A DNA stretch of 64,000 bases from Chromatiales bacterium (ex Bugula neritina AB1) (GCA_001730015.1 MDLA01000175.1:124001-188000); one strand, 5' to 3'; shown: positions 26,686-36,226, numbered from the stretch's first letter. The notes: generated from the letters alone by a model not told the origin. A program made the numbers and translations.

Positions 26686-27123
26686 CTAGTTACCAAGGTT
26701 CGGTACTGTGCGCACAATGCCGTGTATTGTTACCGTTCGAGCGTTTACAGCTGCTATCTGACCTGTAGAGGTAATCATGATACGCTGGCCCCCGAACTGT
26801 TGAGAGTTACCAATAGATGGCCCGACGCCGGTTGATGTATACGTTACATTTGCTGTTGCATTGGGAATAGGCACGGAAACCGTCTGGTTGATCGGAGTGG
26901 TGGAGGTCAATACCTGAGAGATCAGCGAAGCGTTATTTATTGTCGACTCCACCGCACTTTCCGACGCTTGAAATGTAATATTTTTCTGGTACAGGTTTGA
27001 AGACATTTGCTCTTCAATTGAAGCGTTTTTAAGAGCCGTGACACCCAGTAAAGAGATAATAACCAGCATTATCAATGCAATGAATAAAGTAGCGCCTTGT
27101 TGATTTTTCGGTAGACTATTCAA
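26686..27123 (-). CDS. pilX: Minor pilin PilX (operon B)
   Basis: 145 aa with leader MNSLPKNQQG and the helix ATLFIALIMLVIISLLGVTALKNASIEEQMSSNL, again without Glu5 and typical of PilX. TFQASESAVESTI is the conserved helix. It contains no cysteines, unlike operon A PilX. It is last gene of operon B and follows pilW by two bases; no pilY1 or pilE follows on this strand. Confidence 0.88.
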   Translation of the reverse strand: MNSLPKNQQGATLFIALIMLVIISLLGVTALKNASIEEQMSSNLYQKNITFQASESAVESTINNASLISQVLTSTTPINQTVSVPIPNATANVTYTSTGVGPSIGNSQQFGGQRIMITSTGQIAAVNARTVTIHGIVRTVPNLGN

Positions 27124-27125
27124 GG

Positions 27126-28253
27126 TTAGCTCCCTATATTTGGTGATCGATTTCTTAATCGTATCGTGGAATTAAATGCCGCTCGCAGTTGACGATCAGT
27201 TGCATGTTTCAAAGGTGCGGAACTTCCGATTGGACCTACCTCCTGATTGCCGACCAGGTACGTACGATTATCTTTGCCGGTTGTAACCTGATCAATCGAA
27301 CCAACCAGCAAACCGATTTGAACACTAACCACTTGTTCAATATTCAAGCTTGTATCATCTGCAGGCAGGTAGCGGACACTGCCATTTAGTTGTTGCTCGC
27401 CATACAGAACCTGTAGCATCTCGACACCTTCAATCAGCTCGGTTGGGTTGTCGATTGGATCAGTGCTTGTATCAAGTACAAACAGTGATTTGATGCTGTT
27501 ACCACTGGCGTCAGTGCGTCCGCTTTCTCCCACAAAGTAGGCGTTCGATTCAAAGCGCATGACGCGCATTGGTGTTGTGGTTGCATCGCCGCTAACGGTA
27601 TAGGCTCTGCTGAGATTCGCCTGTGTATTTGCCTGAGTTCCAAAGGTTACTGCTACCCCGCTCGTCGTCGGCTGAGACACGGCAGTGGAGCGAAATATGT
27701 CGGCACCATGACAATTTGAAATCATCATCAGGTCGCCTGCAACTATCTGGTCAGGATTTCTAGCGAGATTGATACTGGAATCGCTTGCACTTGCCATACT
27801 GCTTGCGAGTATTGTGGTGCGTCCGCTCGCGTGCTGTACATAGACGACATCACTACCAGGTAGCGGGTCGGAGCCGGCATTGGTGAGGTCTGGATGGCGG
27901 CTGGGGGTCCAGGAGGAATTGCCAATTTCAGCACCCCACAGCGAACCAGTGGGAAAAGTTATAGTTGGTGTGTTGGTAGCGATCACGACGGGCGATATTG
28001 CGCCGTCTGTGCATCCCTGATAGCCCGCTAAGCGAATATCGTTGGATAGAATATCAAGAGCTGCGCGACCGCTTTCCTGTATACGAGCCATTCCGCTTGA
28101 CAGTTCCTGTGATTTCTTGTTGCTGGTAAACACAGTAACCGCTCCAGACAGCACTACCAGCCCGATTACTGAGGCTATCATTAGTTCTACAATTGAATAG
28201 CCCGATTGCCGGGAAGGCAGGGGGGAAGAATTGATTGTAGTATTTCTAGCCAT
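27126..28253 (-). CDS. pilW: Minor pilin PilW (operon B)
   Basis: 375 aa from ATG 28253, whose A is shared with the pilV stop TAA (TAATG), i.e. translationally coupled; the longer frame to 28316 is therefore not used. Leader ends SRQSG, then YSIVELMIASVIGLVVLSGAVTVF. RIQESGRAALDILSNDIRLAGYQGC is the classical PilW sequence, and LIEGVEMLQVLYGEQQLNGSVRYL follows later. It is the long PilW form found in Pseudomonas and Xanthomonas relatives. Confidence 0.92.
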   Translation of the reverse strand: MARNTTINSSPLPSRQSGYSIVELMIASVIGLVVLSGAVTVFTSNKKSQELSSGMARIQESGRAALDILSNDIRLAGYQGCTDGAISPVVIATNTPTITFPTGSLWGAEIGNSSWTPSRHPDLTNAGSDPLPGSDVVYVQHASGRTTILASSMASASDSSINLARNPDQIVAGDLMMISNCHGADIFRSTAVSQPTTSGVAVTFGTQANTQANLSRAYTVSGDATTTPMRVMRFESNAYFVGESGRTDASGNSIKSLFVLDTSTDPIDNPTELIEGVEMLQVLYGEQQLNGSVRYLPADDTSLNIEQVVSVQIGLLVGSIDQVTTGKDNRTYLVGNQEVGPIGSSAPLKHATDRQLRAAFNSTIRLRNRSPNIGS

Positions 28254-28777
28254 TACAGATAGACTCCGATTGTAATTTCTCGTTCTTTTTCTGCTCCCTT
28301 TATCAACTCTTTCCAAACTACTTTTACTATGCGTAAGCCGTTGGCGTCCGGTGCTGAGATAGTGCCTTCAGCGGTTCCGATGGAGGTAGATAAGCCGTCG
28401 GCGTCTCCTTTTCCAAAATAGTTGGAAAACATACGAAGATCATGTTTCGCAAGATCAGAGGGATCGCAACCGGTTGACGCAATACAGCTTTGTGCCGGCG
28501 GTGCGCTGTCGGTAGAGAAATTGTCGTAGGCACCGGTTGATACGCCGTCCGGATTGACGCGCATGCGGTCAATAATATCGTTGACGGCCATGGTTGCGTG
28601 TGAACGCATCATTGCCCCCTGGGTATAGTTAAGGCCGAGCATTTGCATCTTGGATCCAGCCAGCAAGCCGATTGCCAGTACGGCGACCGCAAGCAGAACT
28701 TCGATCATTGCAAAGCCTGATTCCTGTTTTCTAGTATCCACAGCTAACTCGCGTAGTTTGTGTCGAATTACGGGCAA
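28253..28777 (-). CDS. pilV: Minor pilin PilV (operon B)
   Basis: 174 aa, leader of 21 residues ending QESG, then FAMIEVLLAVAVLAIGLLAGSKMQMLGL, the PilV helix. SHATMAVNDIIDRMRVNP is the conserved PilV motif. Two cysteines (QSCIASTGC) form a probable disulfide. It overlaps fimT by ten bases at its start and shares a base with pilW at its end. Confidence 0.9.
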   Translation of the reverse strand: MPVIRHKLRELAVDTRKQESGFAMIEVLLAVAVLAIGLLAGSKMQMLGLNYTQGAMMRSHATMAVNDIIDRMRVNPDGVSTGAYDNFSTDSAPPAQSCIASTGCDPSDLAKHDLRMFSNYFGKGDADGLSTSIGTAEGTISAPDANGLRIVKVVWKELIKGAEKEREITIGVYL

Positions 28778-29367
28778 GAGACGTTAGTGCCGCTGATGTC
28801 CTCTACTATCTCGTCGGCATCAGTTCCATCGGTTGCCATTCTTCCAAGTCCGGTAATCCAGAGGTTAAGTGCCATTGCCGTTTCGTGATTTTGTTGGCTG
28901 CAGATTAGGAAGGAGCCCTGCGACTGTAATCGGCCACGTGGAGCAATACTCAGTCGTGATGGAAACTGCGTTGAGGTAATTGTGATCGATGCTGGAGCGA
29001 CGCCTTGTCGACGTAGTACGGGCTCTGGTGCATCTGCGGTACCGTCTCCGTCGGAGTCGAACACATTGCCAGTGTCCAGGCTTCCGTCTCCATCTGCATC
29101 AAGAAACACCAGCCAGCCATCATTCCACGCAGCCGTGGCGTCGCAGGTGGTTTGATCGTTACTTGTACACAAAGCAACTACGGCGGAGCGTTTTACCGCT
29201 TCGAGCCTTGCCAGGCTTATTGTCCCGACCAGTTCATTGTAAATTGCCGATTGCGCACTTCTGCGAACAAAGCTGCTGAAACTCGGGATGGCGATCGACG
29301 CCATAATGCCGAGAATGAGGATCGAGGTGAGTAGCTCGATCAGTGAATAGCCGATTTGATTTTTCAT
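28768..29367 (-). CDS. fimT: Minor pilin of GspH/FimT family with Asp-rich loop (operon B)
   Basis: 199 aa, leader MKNQIG, helix YSLIELLTSILILGIMASIAIPSF. The GspH/FimT core is clear (LVGTISLARLEAVKRSAVVALC and GWLVFLDADGDGSLD). The usual single Asp-rich loop of this family is extended: DADGDGSLD is followed by DSDGDGTAD within 20 residues, like calcium-binding DxDxDG loops. First gene of operon B, divergent from the hydantoinase-like gene. Confidence 0.9.
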   Translation of the reverse strand: MKNQIGYSLIELLTSILILGIMASIAIPSFSSFVRRSAQSAIYNELVGTISLARLEAVKRSAVVALCTSNDQTTCDATAAWNDGWLVFLDADGDGSLDTGNVFDSDGDGTADAPEPVLRRQGVAPASITITSTQFPSRLSIAPRGRLQSQGSFLICSQQNHETAMALNLWITGLGRMATDGTDADEIVEDISGTNVSCP

Positions 29368-29644
29368 AACAGGGAGGGTATCGACGCAAATCCCGACTGT
29401 TTAAGGTATTGCGATCTTCAACTTCTGTAAGACAGTTTAATTTGCTTCGATTAATGACTGATTAAAATCAACAAAGCACGCTTTTCCTGATCGAAAAAAA
29501 TACCGTCTGATGTGTGGGATTGTGAATTCAGTCGAAGTCGTCCGCATTTGAAATATTGCGGTCGTATACGGATGGTGGGCTAATTCACGAATTCGTTTAT
29601 ATTCTAAAATATCAAACGGTATATATATAAAAGAGTCTATTGAA

Positions 29645-31642
29645 ATGAATCTTCGCCTTGGCATAGATACAGGCGGTACTTACACGGATGCCGTCTTGCT
29701 GGACGACGATACTCAAACTGTGGTGAGTAAGGCGAAATCGCTAACTACCCGGCACAATCTCGTTGAAGGAATATCGTCTTCAATTGAGCAGGCTCTGTCT
29801 GGCCGTAACCCGGCGGATATCGGTTTGGTGTGTTTGTCAACAACTCTCGCCACTAATTCTATCGTTGAAGGGCACGGCGCGCGGGCAGCGCTTATTCTTA
29901 TCGGTTACCAGAAATCGCAGTTAAAATTGGCGAATCTTGACGAAGCTGCGCGTGACCTGCCGGTGATTTTCATTGAAGGTGGTCATGATGCAGGCGGGCA
30001 AGAGCGACAACCGCTTGATCTTTCTAAAGCGGCGGCGGAGCTTGATGAGCTGGATAACACAGTGTCAGCGCTAGCCGTTTCTGCCATGTTCGCAGTACGC
30101 AATCCGGAACATGAAGTGAGGCTACGAGAGTTTATTCAACAGCGTACCGGGAAACCGGTTAGCTGTGGACATGAACTCAGTGCATCTCTCGATGCACCAC
30201 GACGGGCGTTAACAACACTTCTTAATGCGCGATTGATCCCGCTAATCAAAACGCTGATTGAAGCAACCCGGCAGACGCTTGATCGCCTTAATATCATGGC
30301 ACCTCTAATGGTTGTGCGCGGGGATGGCACTCTCGTGAGTGCACAGTTTGCCAGTTCTTCACCGGTGGAGACAATCCTTTCAGGTCCGGCGGCAAGTGTT
30401 GTCGGTGCACAATTTCTGGCCGGACTTGACGATATGCTGGTGTCAGATATCGGAGGTACCACAACGGATGCTGCCATGATCCGTGGGGGAGAGCCAAAAC
30501 TCAGTCGTGAAGGTGCGTCCGTGAATGGTTGGCGCACTATGGTAGAAGCAGTGCAAATTGATACGCACGGCTTAGGCGGAGACAGCGAAATAAGCTACAA
30601 CCGCGAACAGCGGCTGTTTACCATTGGCCCCGGGAAAGTTACCCCGCTTTGCATACTCGCGACGAAGTATCCGGCAGTAATTGGCGAGCTACAGCAGTTT
30701 GTCGAGGAGCCGTGGGTGAAAACCAATATGGTTCGCTACATTCTGTTGCGAAAGGAGCCAGAACCTGGCATGCGTCTGACCGCTCAGCAGCGCTCACTGA
30801 TCGAGCAGGTTGCAGAGCGTCCGCAGTCCATGCAATCGGTATTTGCCGAGCGTCACTTTGCATTGGCGTTGAAGCGCTTGATTGAAACCGGAATACTCAC
30901 GACTGCTGGATTTACCCCGACTGATGCTGCACATACGGTTGGCTGGTATTCTCAATGGAACAGCGAAGCATCCAGGTGTGGCGCGGAGTTGCTGCGTCGA
31001 TACAGTGAGTTTAATCTCGGGCGTCGCTGGGAAAATGCCGAAACTTTTTCCGAAAGCCTGCTTGCACAGGTTTCGGAGGAGTCGGCACTTTGCCTTTTAA
31101 GTTCGGCAGTGAACGATCAGAGAGGTGTTTTTGGCATAGCCCTGCATGATCGGGAACGCGTGCTGTTAACGCAAATGTTCAAAACTGCCGCCACCAAACC
31201 CGATGAGGGGCTGGTTGCTATGAAAGCGCGGCTGTCTATACCCGTCGTTGGTATTGGAGCGCCAGCGGCCAGTTTTTATCCGCCGATTACCGATTTTCTT
31301 GATACTGATGTCATCGTGCCGGAACATGCAGAGGTTGCCAACGCAATTGGTGCCGTTGTGGGTATCGTGAAGCAGACAGCACGGCTAACGATTACACCCA
31401 TATCTGCAAAGCGAGTCATGGTACATGCGCCTGAAGGTCCGCGTGAGTTTGACGAACTCGAATTAGCAGCCGCCTGGGCTCAGGAAATAGCGATTGGTAT
31501 GGCAAAAGAACGTGCTCAAAGGGCAGGGGGTACGCAGTTGCAGATTACTGTCGATCGCCACGATAATGTTGTAGAACAGCAGGGGCAAAGTACTTTTTTT
31601 GAATCAACAATTATCGCTGTCGCAACCGGTCGGGCTGGATAG
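29645..31642 (+). CDS. Hydantoinase/oxoprolinase family protein (HyuA-like)
   Basis: 665 aa. Starts LRLGIDTGGTYTDAVLLDDD, the acetate/sugar-kinase/Hsp70-like phosphate-binding motif of the hydantoinase A N-terminal domain. The central domain has VVRGDGTLVS, SGPAASVVGAQFLAG and DIGGTTTDAAMI. ATP-dependent amide-ring opening is the family reaction (hydantoins, 5-oxoproline, acetone carboxylase-like). No HyuB/HyuC subunit is adjacent, which is unusual; this stand-alone type is known in other proteobacteria but its substrate is not. The region upstream is AT-rich (TATATATAAA at about 29622). MITE copy 3 lies ten bases after the stop. Confidence 0.88.
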   Translation: MNLRLGIDTGGTYTDAVLLDDDTQTVVSKAKSLTTRHNLVEGISSSIEQALSGRNPADIGLVCLSTTLATNSIVEGHGARAALILIGYQKSQLKLANLDEAARDLPVIFIEGGHDAGGQERQPLDLSKAAAELDELDNTVSALAVSAMFAVRNPEHEVRLREFIQQRTGKPVSCGHELSASLDAPRRALTTLLNARLIPLIKTLIEATRQTLDRLNIMAPLMVVRGDGTLVSAQFASSSPVETILSGPAASVVGAQFLAGLDDMLVSDIGGTTTDAAMIRGGEPKLSREGASVNGWRTMVEAVQIDTHGLGGDSEISYNREQRLFTIGPGKVTPLCILATKYPAVIGELQQFVEEPWVKTNMVRYILLRKEPEPGMRLTAQQRSLIEQVAERPQSMQSVFAERHFALALKRLIETGILTTAGFTPTDAAHTVGWYSQWNSEASRCGAELLRRYSEFNLGRRWENAETFSESLLAQVSEESALCLLSSAVNDQRGVFGIALHDRERVLLTQMFKTAATKPDEGLVAMKARLSIPVVGIGAPAASFYPPITDFLDTDVIVPEHAEVANAIGAVVGIVKQTARLTITPISAKRVMVHAPEGPREFDELELAAAWAQEIAIGMAKERAQRAGGTQLQITVDRHDNVVEQQGQSTFFESTIIAVATGRAG

Positions 31643-31655
31643 ACAGAACTTCTAG

Positions 31656-31831
31656 CCCGCATTATTCATGGGATGGCGAGGATATAGCGCCGACCTGATC
31701 TATTCACACCAAGGGATTTCACCGTAGATTTTCTGGTCGGCTCGAATACTTAACGGATATTTGCAGGAGAAAAAATTTTCTGTGGAATCAAAGATCAAGT
31801 GAGATTCTTTCAATCCCGTGAATATTTTGGG
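31656..31831 (-). mobile_element. MITE copy 3 (176 bp, reverse orientation)
   Basis: Left end CCCGCATTATTCATGGG, right end degenerate (AATATTTTGGG). It is flanked by perfect CTAG duplications at 31652-31655 and 31832-31835. It lies just after the hyuA-like stop codon. The damaged right terminus suggests it can no longer be mobilised. Confidence 0.87.
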
Positions 31832-31835
31832 CTAG

Positions 31836-32306
31836 AGTCGTGGTCGCAAAAATGTTTTTAGAAAATCATCGCTGCAGAAATAGTGTGCTTATTTTTCAGG
31901 TGAATCCGTCGTCAGTTTATTTGCACACGGTGGTTGGCCTGAATACTCGACTTTCTCGCAGCGTCTATTCGTAAAAACCCGGGCTCTGTGTATGGCACTG
32001 TGGTGCTTCTGCCTGATAAATTTGACGCTATATCCGGCAGGGACTCCCCATACAGCAAAAATTCGTGCTAATCGATATCTAATCCGTCGTGGGGACCAAG
32101 CTAGAACTTAATTGTTGCTATGGGGCGTCAGTTAAGTTGATAGTTCCGAGTGCACACAGTACGTTGGCCGGCGCTGGTGCCTGCGGACAATTGCCATCAC
32201 TATAGCCAATACGGGCGTGAGATTCGGTACCAGGGCAGGGTACACTAGATTTCCAGATGTGATACGCCTGCCTTTAATCCGGAGCGCAGGGTGCGTTTTT
32301 AAGTTG
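31836..32306. other. Intergenic, no gene seen
   Basis: 471 bases between MITE copy 3 and the 3' end of the lipoprotein gene. No long open frame with coding character, no repeat and no RNA signature was recognised. Confidence 0.45.
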
Positions 32307-32978
32307 CTAATTCTCGAGTTTTTCCTGCACTTGCCTGGCTGCTTCTATGGCTGTTTCACGTGCTGTTTCGCCAGCGGCTCCGGCGACATCTGATGCTTGC
32401 TCTGCAAGCTTAACGGCCTGTACTTTGGCTTTGTCTAGCAGCTGAGAGGCTGTTTGGGTGGCCTCATCAGCGATGACACTGGCTTCGCCGGCCAACTCCT
32501 TTGCTTTGGCTTTTGCTTCTTGTGCCAGTTCTTCTGCTTTTACCGCCATCTCTGCACCGGACTGTTTTACATCTGCGGCGAGTTCATTCGTTTGTTTTCG
32601 GGTTTCATTAGCTGTTTCTTTTAGTACTTCCTTGCTGGCGCCGAATGACGCCCGTATCAGATCTTTTTGCCCGACTTCTTCTCCATTCAGTGTGACGGAT
32701 CGCGGCGAAGTCCGATACTCGTTGCCGGTGTCCCGGTCACCGGTCGGCGGGAAATTACATTCGACTGTGCCGCTGTCGCCACTGCCTGTGGTGTAGTCAA
32801 AGGTGATGAACATATGTCTGTTGCTTTCACTCTTTCCGGGATCACTCCATGTTTCCACGGCACCGACAAGGTTTTGTGTGATTTTTTTACACATGTCAAT
32901 TAGCGGTGTGCCGCTAGGGCTACATGCGTTTAATGTGATTGTCGACGCAATGAGTACTGAATATCGAAGGCGTTTCAT
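32307..32978 (-). CDS. Lipoprotein with long Ala/Lys/Glu helix (LEA/apolipoprotein-like)
   Basis: 223 aa. Residues 1-19 are a lipoprotein signal ending LNAC with lipidated C19. Residues 20-100 form a small domain with two more cysteines (MCKK, VECNFPP). From residue 110 to the end it is one amphipathic helix of repeated units such as ELAADVKQSGAEMAVKAEELAQEAKAKAKELAGEA, close to an 11-residue period, as in LEA or apolipoprotein-like proteins. It could act as an envelope spacer or a desiccation/osmotic-stress protectant; both are guesses. The gene is monocistronic with about 300 bases to the divergent MFS gene. Confidence 0.75.
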   Translation of the reverse strand: MKRLRYSVLIASTITLNACSPSGTPLIDMCKKITQNLVGAVETWSDPGKSESNRHMFITFDYTTGSGDSGTVECNFPPTGDRDTGNEYRTSPRSVTLNGEEVGQKDLIRASFGASKEVLKETANETRKQTNELAADVKQSGAEMAVKAEELAQEAKAKAKELAGEASVIADEATQTASQLLDKAKVQAVKLAEQASDVAGAAGETARETAIEAARQVQEKLEN

Positions 32979-33274
32979 TGGAGTGCTCTCATACGAGGCT
33001 GGAGTCAGCGTAAAGCGGTAAGATTCAAATGTACCATTTTATCGGGATTAGACAGCGATCGAACAGTCAAACACTGTATCAACTGTGTTGAGACAAACCG
33101 GGTAAAAGGTAAGGAACCCTCCTTATGATTGGTCGAATTTGCCTGGTCCAATTGCTGAATACAGTGAGAATAGTTTGTTCAATATGGCTGTCAGGAATTG
33201 TTCATCAGAAGATAAAGTCGCCGGGCAGATACATTCTGATTACAATGGTCGTTTAGTGTTCCAGGATTGACCTA

Positions 33275-34480
33275 TTGTCCTCCAGATCTGATAGACGGTA
33301 CCTCATTGTTGTTGGCGCGTTGCTGGTGCAGAGTGTAACGATAGGATGCATGTTTTCCTATGGAGTTTTTTTCGGCTATCTGGAAAGTGAATTTTCCTGG
33401 TCGCGAACCTTACTATCCTCGGCGTCTTCTATCGCGTTCTTTTGCATGGGGGTGCTAGCGATTGCCGGAGGACGCCTGAGTGATCGCTATGGACCGAGAC
33501 TGGTATTGATATTTACGGGCGTGTGCACCGCCAGCGCCTATTGCTTTATGTATTTTCTTTCTGCTCCATGGCAATTGCTACTGATTTACAGCATGCTTGT
33601 TGGCATTGGCTTGTCTACGCATGATGTTGTCACACTCTCCACCATCGCAAAACGGTTTCCGCGACGCCGCGGAATTATGAGTGGCGTAGTCAAGGTCGGT
33701 GCTGCATTTGGTCAGATAACTGTACCGCTTATCGCATTGGCTTTAATTGGCTCCTATGGTTGGCGTAACGCATTTTTACTGATGGGACTGTCTGCGTTTG
33801 TATTGTTGGTGCTGGCTGCCTGGTTGATCGGGATCAAGCCTGCCGGGGCGCAATCTCAATATCAAACGGTATCGGAAAAGCCGGGGCTCGATTTTACCGA
33901 GGCACGTGGAACGCGTCAGCTCTGGACGCTCTGTGCCATGCAGTTTCTGTTCTTTTCCAGCCTCACAACGGTGCCCACTCATATTGTTCCACACGGTATG
34001 GACAGTGGAATGAGTGCGGCGGTAGCGGCCTCGGTACTCTCTGCTATTGCGGCGAGTAGTATTGGAGGACGACTGGTGATTGGAATGCTTGTCGATAAAA
34101 TAGGAGTGCGTCGGGGGTTCTTGATAAGCGTGGTTCCACTATGCCTGAGTCTTGTATCGCTGGTGTTTATTCAAGATCCGAAATTTCTCTACGGTTTTGC
34201 AGTGTTCTACGGGTTTGCTCATGGTGGATTGTTTACAGTGGTCTCCCCGACAGTGGCTGAGTACTTTGGCATGAAGGCACACGGGGTGATTTTTGGTACT
34301 ATATTGTTTTTCGGCACGTTCGGCGGTGCTGCAATGCCTATTGTAGCTGGTATGATTTTCGACGAGCAGGGGAGCTACCTTTCGGCGTTTATAGTGTTGG
34401 CCGTTATGTCAGTTGTGGGTTTTTTTCTGGCCTGCACTTTGTCACCGCCGCAATTACAGAAAAAAGCGGTAATCGCCTGA
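33275..34480 (+). CDS. MFS transporter (monocarboxylate/OFA-like)
   Basis: 401 aa with twelve hydrophobic segments. Motif A-like GGRLSDRYGPR after TM2 and its counterpart GMLVDKIGVRRG after TM8 identify the major facilitator superfamily; the N-terminal VQSVTIGCMFSYGVFFGYLESEFSWSRT is typical of the monocarboxylate/oxalate-formate antiporter branch. The start is TTG 33275 with AGGA eight bases upstream. It probably exports or imports an organic acid. It lies 102 bases before the acyl-CoA ligase gene, so it may serve the small-molecule cluster. Confidence 0.9.
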   Translation: MSSRSDRRYLIVVGALLVQSVTIGCMFSYGVFFGYLESEFSWSRTLLSSASSIAFFCMGVLAIAGGRLSDRYGPRLVLIFTGVCTASAYCFMYFLSAPWQLLLIYSMLVGIGLSTHDVVTLSTIAKRFPRRRGIMSGVVKVGAAFGQITVPLIALALIGSYGWRNAFLLMGLSAFVLLVLAAWLIGIKPAGAQSQYQTVSEKPGLDFTEARGTRQLWTLCAMQFLFFSSLTTVPTHIVPHGMDSGMSAAVAASVLSAIAASSIGGRLVIGMLVDKIGVRRGFLISVVPLCLSLVSLVFIQDPKFLYGFAVFYGFAHGGLFTVVSPTVAEYFGMKAHGVIFGTILFFGTFGGAAMPIVAGMIFDEQGSYLSAFIVLAVMSVVGFFLACTLSPPQLQKKAVIA

Positions 34481-34582
34481 TCATGATGCCAGTATAGAAA
34501 AAATGCTGTAAGCTAATTCGTTGCGGCTGTCAGCAGAATTTAAGGTGCAGAATAGAGTAGTTCGACAACACGGGAGCGGACA

Positions 34583-36157
34583 ATGATCAGAAAAAGCTTA
34601 TCTGCAGATGTAGAGATTCCCGCGGTTTCGCTTCCAGAATACCTGTTTACCGCAGCGGCCGGATTTGCCGATAGGACAGCCCTGGTTGATGGCCCGAGCG
34701 GGCGCAGTTACACCTATGGCGAATTTGAAGAGCATGTCAGAAATTTCGCTGCAAATCTGGCGCGCCGCGGTTTTCGCAAAGGCGATTCTTTCGCAGTATA
34801 CAGTCCGAACCTGCCTGAGTATGCTATCGCGTTTCTTGGTGTTGTGTTGGCAGGAGGTGTCGTTACTACGGTTAATCCGTTATACACCGAAGACGAGCTG
34901 GCAAAGCAAATTTCTGTTGCATCTGCCGTTTATTTGGTGACGATCAGCGTGTTCAAAGATAAGGCGCTGGCTGCTGCAAAGCAGAGCGGTGTAAAAGAGG
35001 TGTTCAGCTTCGATCCCGCAGACGGTACTACACCATTCGCCGAATTACTGGTACCCGATGCGGACCGGCCCCATGTTGAGATAGATCCGTTTCGCGATCT
35101 GCTGGTATTGCCTTACTCCAGTGGCACAACTGGGGTTTCAAAAGGTGTGATGCTCACGCATCACAATGTCGTTGCAAATATTTGTCAAATTCACGGGCTG
35201 GAAGGTTATAAACCGACGGCACCGGACGATGTTGTGATTGGTGTTCTGCCATTTTTCCATATTTACGGCATGGTAGTCATTATGATAGCAGCGCTGGTGA
35301 CCGGTTCAAAGATCATTACCATGCCACGTTTTGATATGGAGCAGTTTCTAGCGCTTATAGAGCAATATAAGGTGACGCGGGCAGCACTGGTGCCACCGAT
35401 CATAATTGGATTAACCAAGCATCCTGCGGTAGATTTATATGACCTTTCGAGCCTTGAGTACATTAATTCCGGCGCTGCTCCGCTCGGTGATGAAGTGTCT
35501 GTCGCGTGTGGCAAACGTCTGGATTGCCTGATTACGCAGGGCTATGGTCTGACAGAGACCAGTCCGGTGACTCACAGCAACCCTTATATTCCGTCGAAGA
35601 TAAAGCACGGCTCTGCCGGGCTTGCGCTTCCACTGACCGAAACACGGATTGTTGATGTTGAAACAGGTGAGTCTCTAGGAAATCTTGAAAGAGGCGAAGT
35701 GCTGATTCGCGGCCCCCAGGTTATGCAGGGGTACCTTAACAATGCACAGGCCACCAGTGAAACTATCGATGATGACGGTTGGCTGCACACCGGAGATATT
35801 GGCTATATCGATGAAGATCAATACCTTTACGTTATAGATCGTTTGAAAGAACTGATAAAGTATAAAGGGTTTCAGGTGGCCCCTGCAGAGCTGGAAGCCG
35901 TGTTGTTAACGCACAATTCCATTGTTGACGCTGCGGTGATACCCAGCCCTGATGAAGAAGCTGGTGAAGTTCCTAAAGCGTTTGTCGTGTTAAAGGGTGA
36001 CGTAACAGGCGAACAAATAATGGCCTTTGTCGCTGAGCGGGTTGCTCCTCACAAGAGAATCAGACGTATAGAAGTATGTAATGAAATTCCTAAATCTCTC
36101 TCAGGTAAAATTCTACGTCGGGTACTGGTCGAGCAGGAAAGAGCATCTTCAGGGTGA
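34583..36157 (+). CDS. AMP-dependent acyl/aryl-CoA ligase (4-coumarate:CoA ligase-like)
   Basis: Adenylates a carboxylic acid and transfers it to CoA; 524 aa, the length of 4CL-type enzymes. The P-loop LPYSSGTTGVSKGVMLTH is at about 176-193, HIYGM in the middle, GYGLTETSPVTH the adenine-binding motif, then GWLHTGDIGYIDEDQYLYVIDRLKELIKYKGFQV as hinge. Catalytic lysine is in PKSLSGKILRR near 510. Resembles plant and actinobacterial 4CL, so a hydroxycinnamate or medium-chain acid is plausible. The next gene starts 69 bases downstream. Confidence 0.92.
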   Translation: MIRKSLSADVEIPAVSLPEYLFTAAAGFADRTALVDGPSGRSYTYGEFEEHVRNFAANLARRGFRKGDSFAVYSPNLPEYAIAFLGVVLAGGVVTTVNPLYTEDELAKQISVASAVYLVTISVFKDKALAAAKQSGVKEVFSFDPADGTTPFAELLVPDADRPHVEIDPFRDLLVLPYSSGTTGVSKGVMLTHHNVVANICQIHGLEGYKPTAPDDVVIGVLPFFHIYGMVVIMIAALVTGSKIITMPRFDMEQFLALIEQYKVTRAALVPPIIIGLTKHPAVDLYDLSSLEYINSGAAPLGDEVSVACGKRLDCLITQGYGLTETSPVTHSNPYIPSKIKHGSAGLALPLTETRIVDVETGESLGNLERGEVLIRGPQVMQGYLNNAQATSETIDDDGWLHTGDIGYIDEDQYLYVIDRLKELIKYKGFQVAPAELEAVLLTHNSIVDAAVIPSPDEEAGEVPKAFVVLKGDVTGEQIMAFVAERVAPHKRIRRIEVCNEIPKSLSGKILRRVLVEQERASSG

Positions 36158-36226
36158 TTGTAATCCAGGAGATTTTAGCTTTGATGCTATTTCGTGCTTT
36201 TCTATATATCGTCGGGATTAAACACT

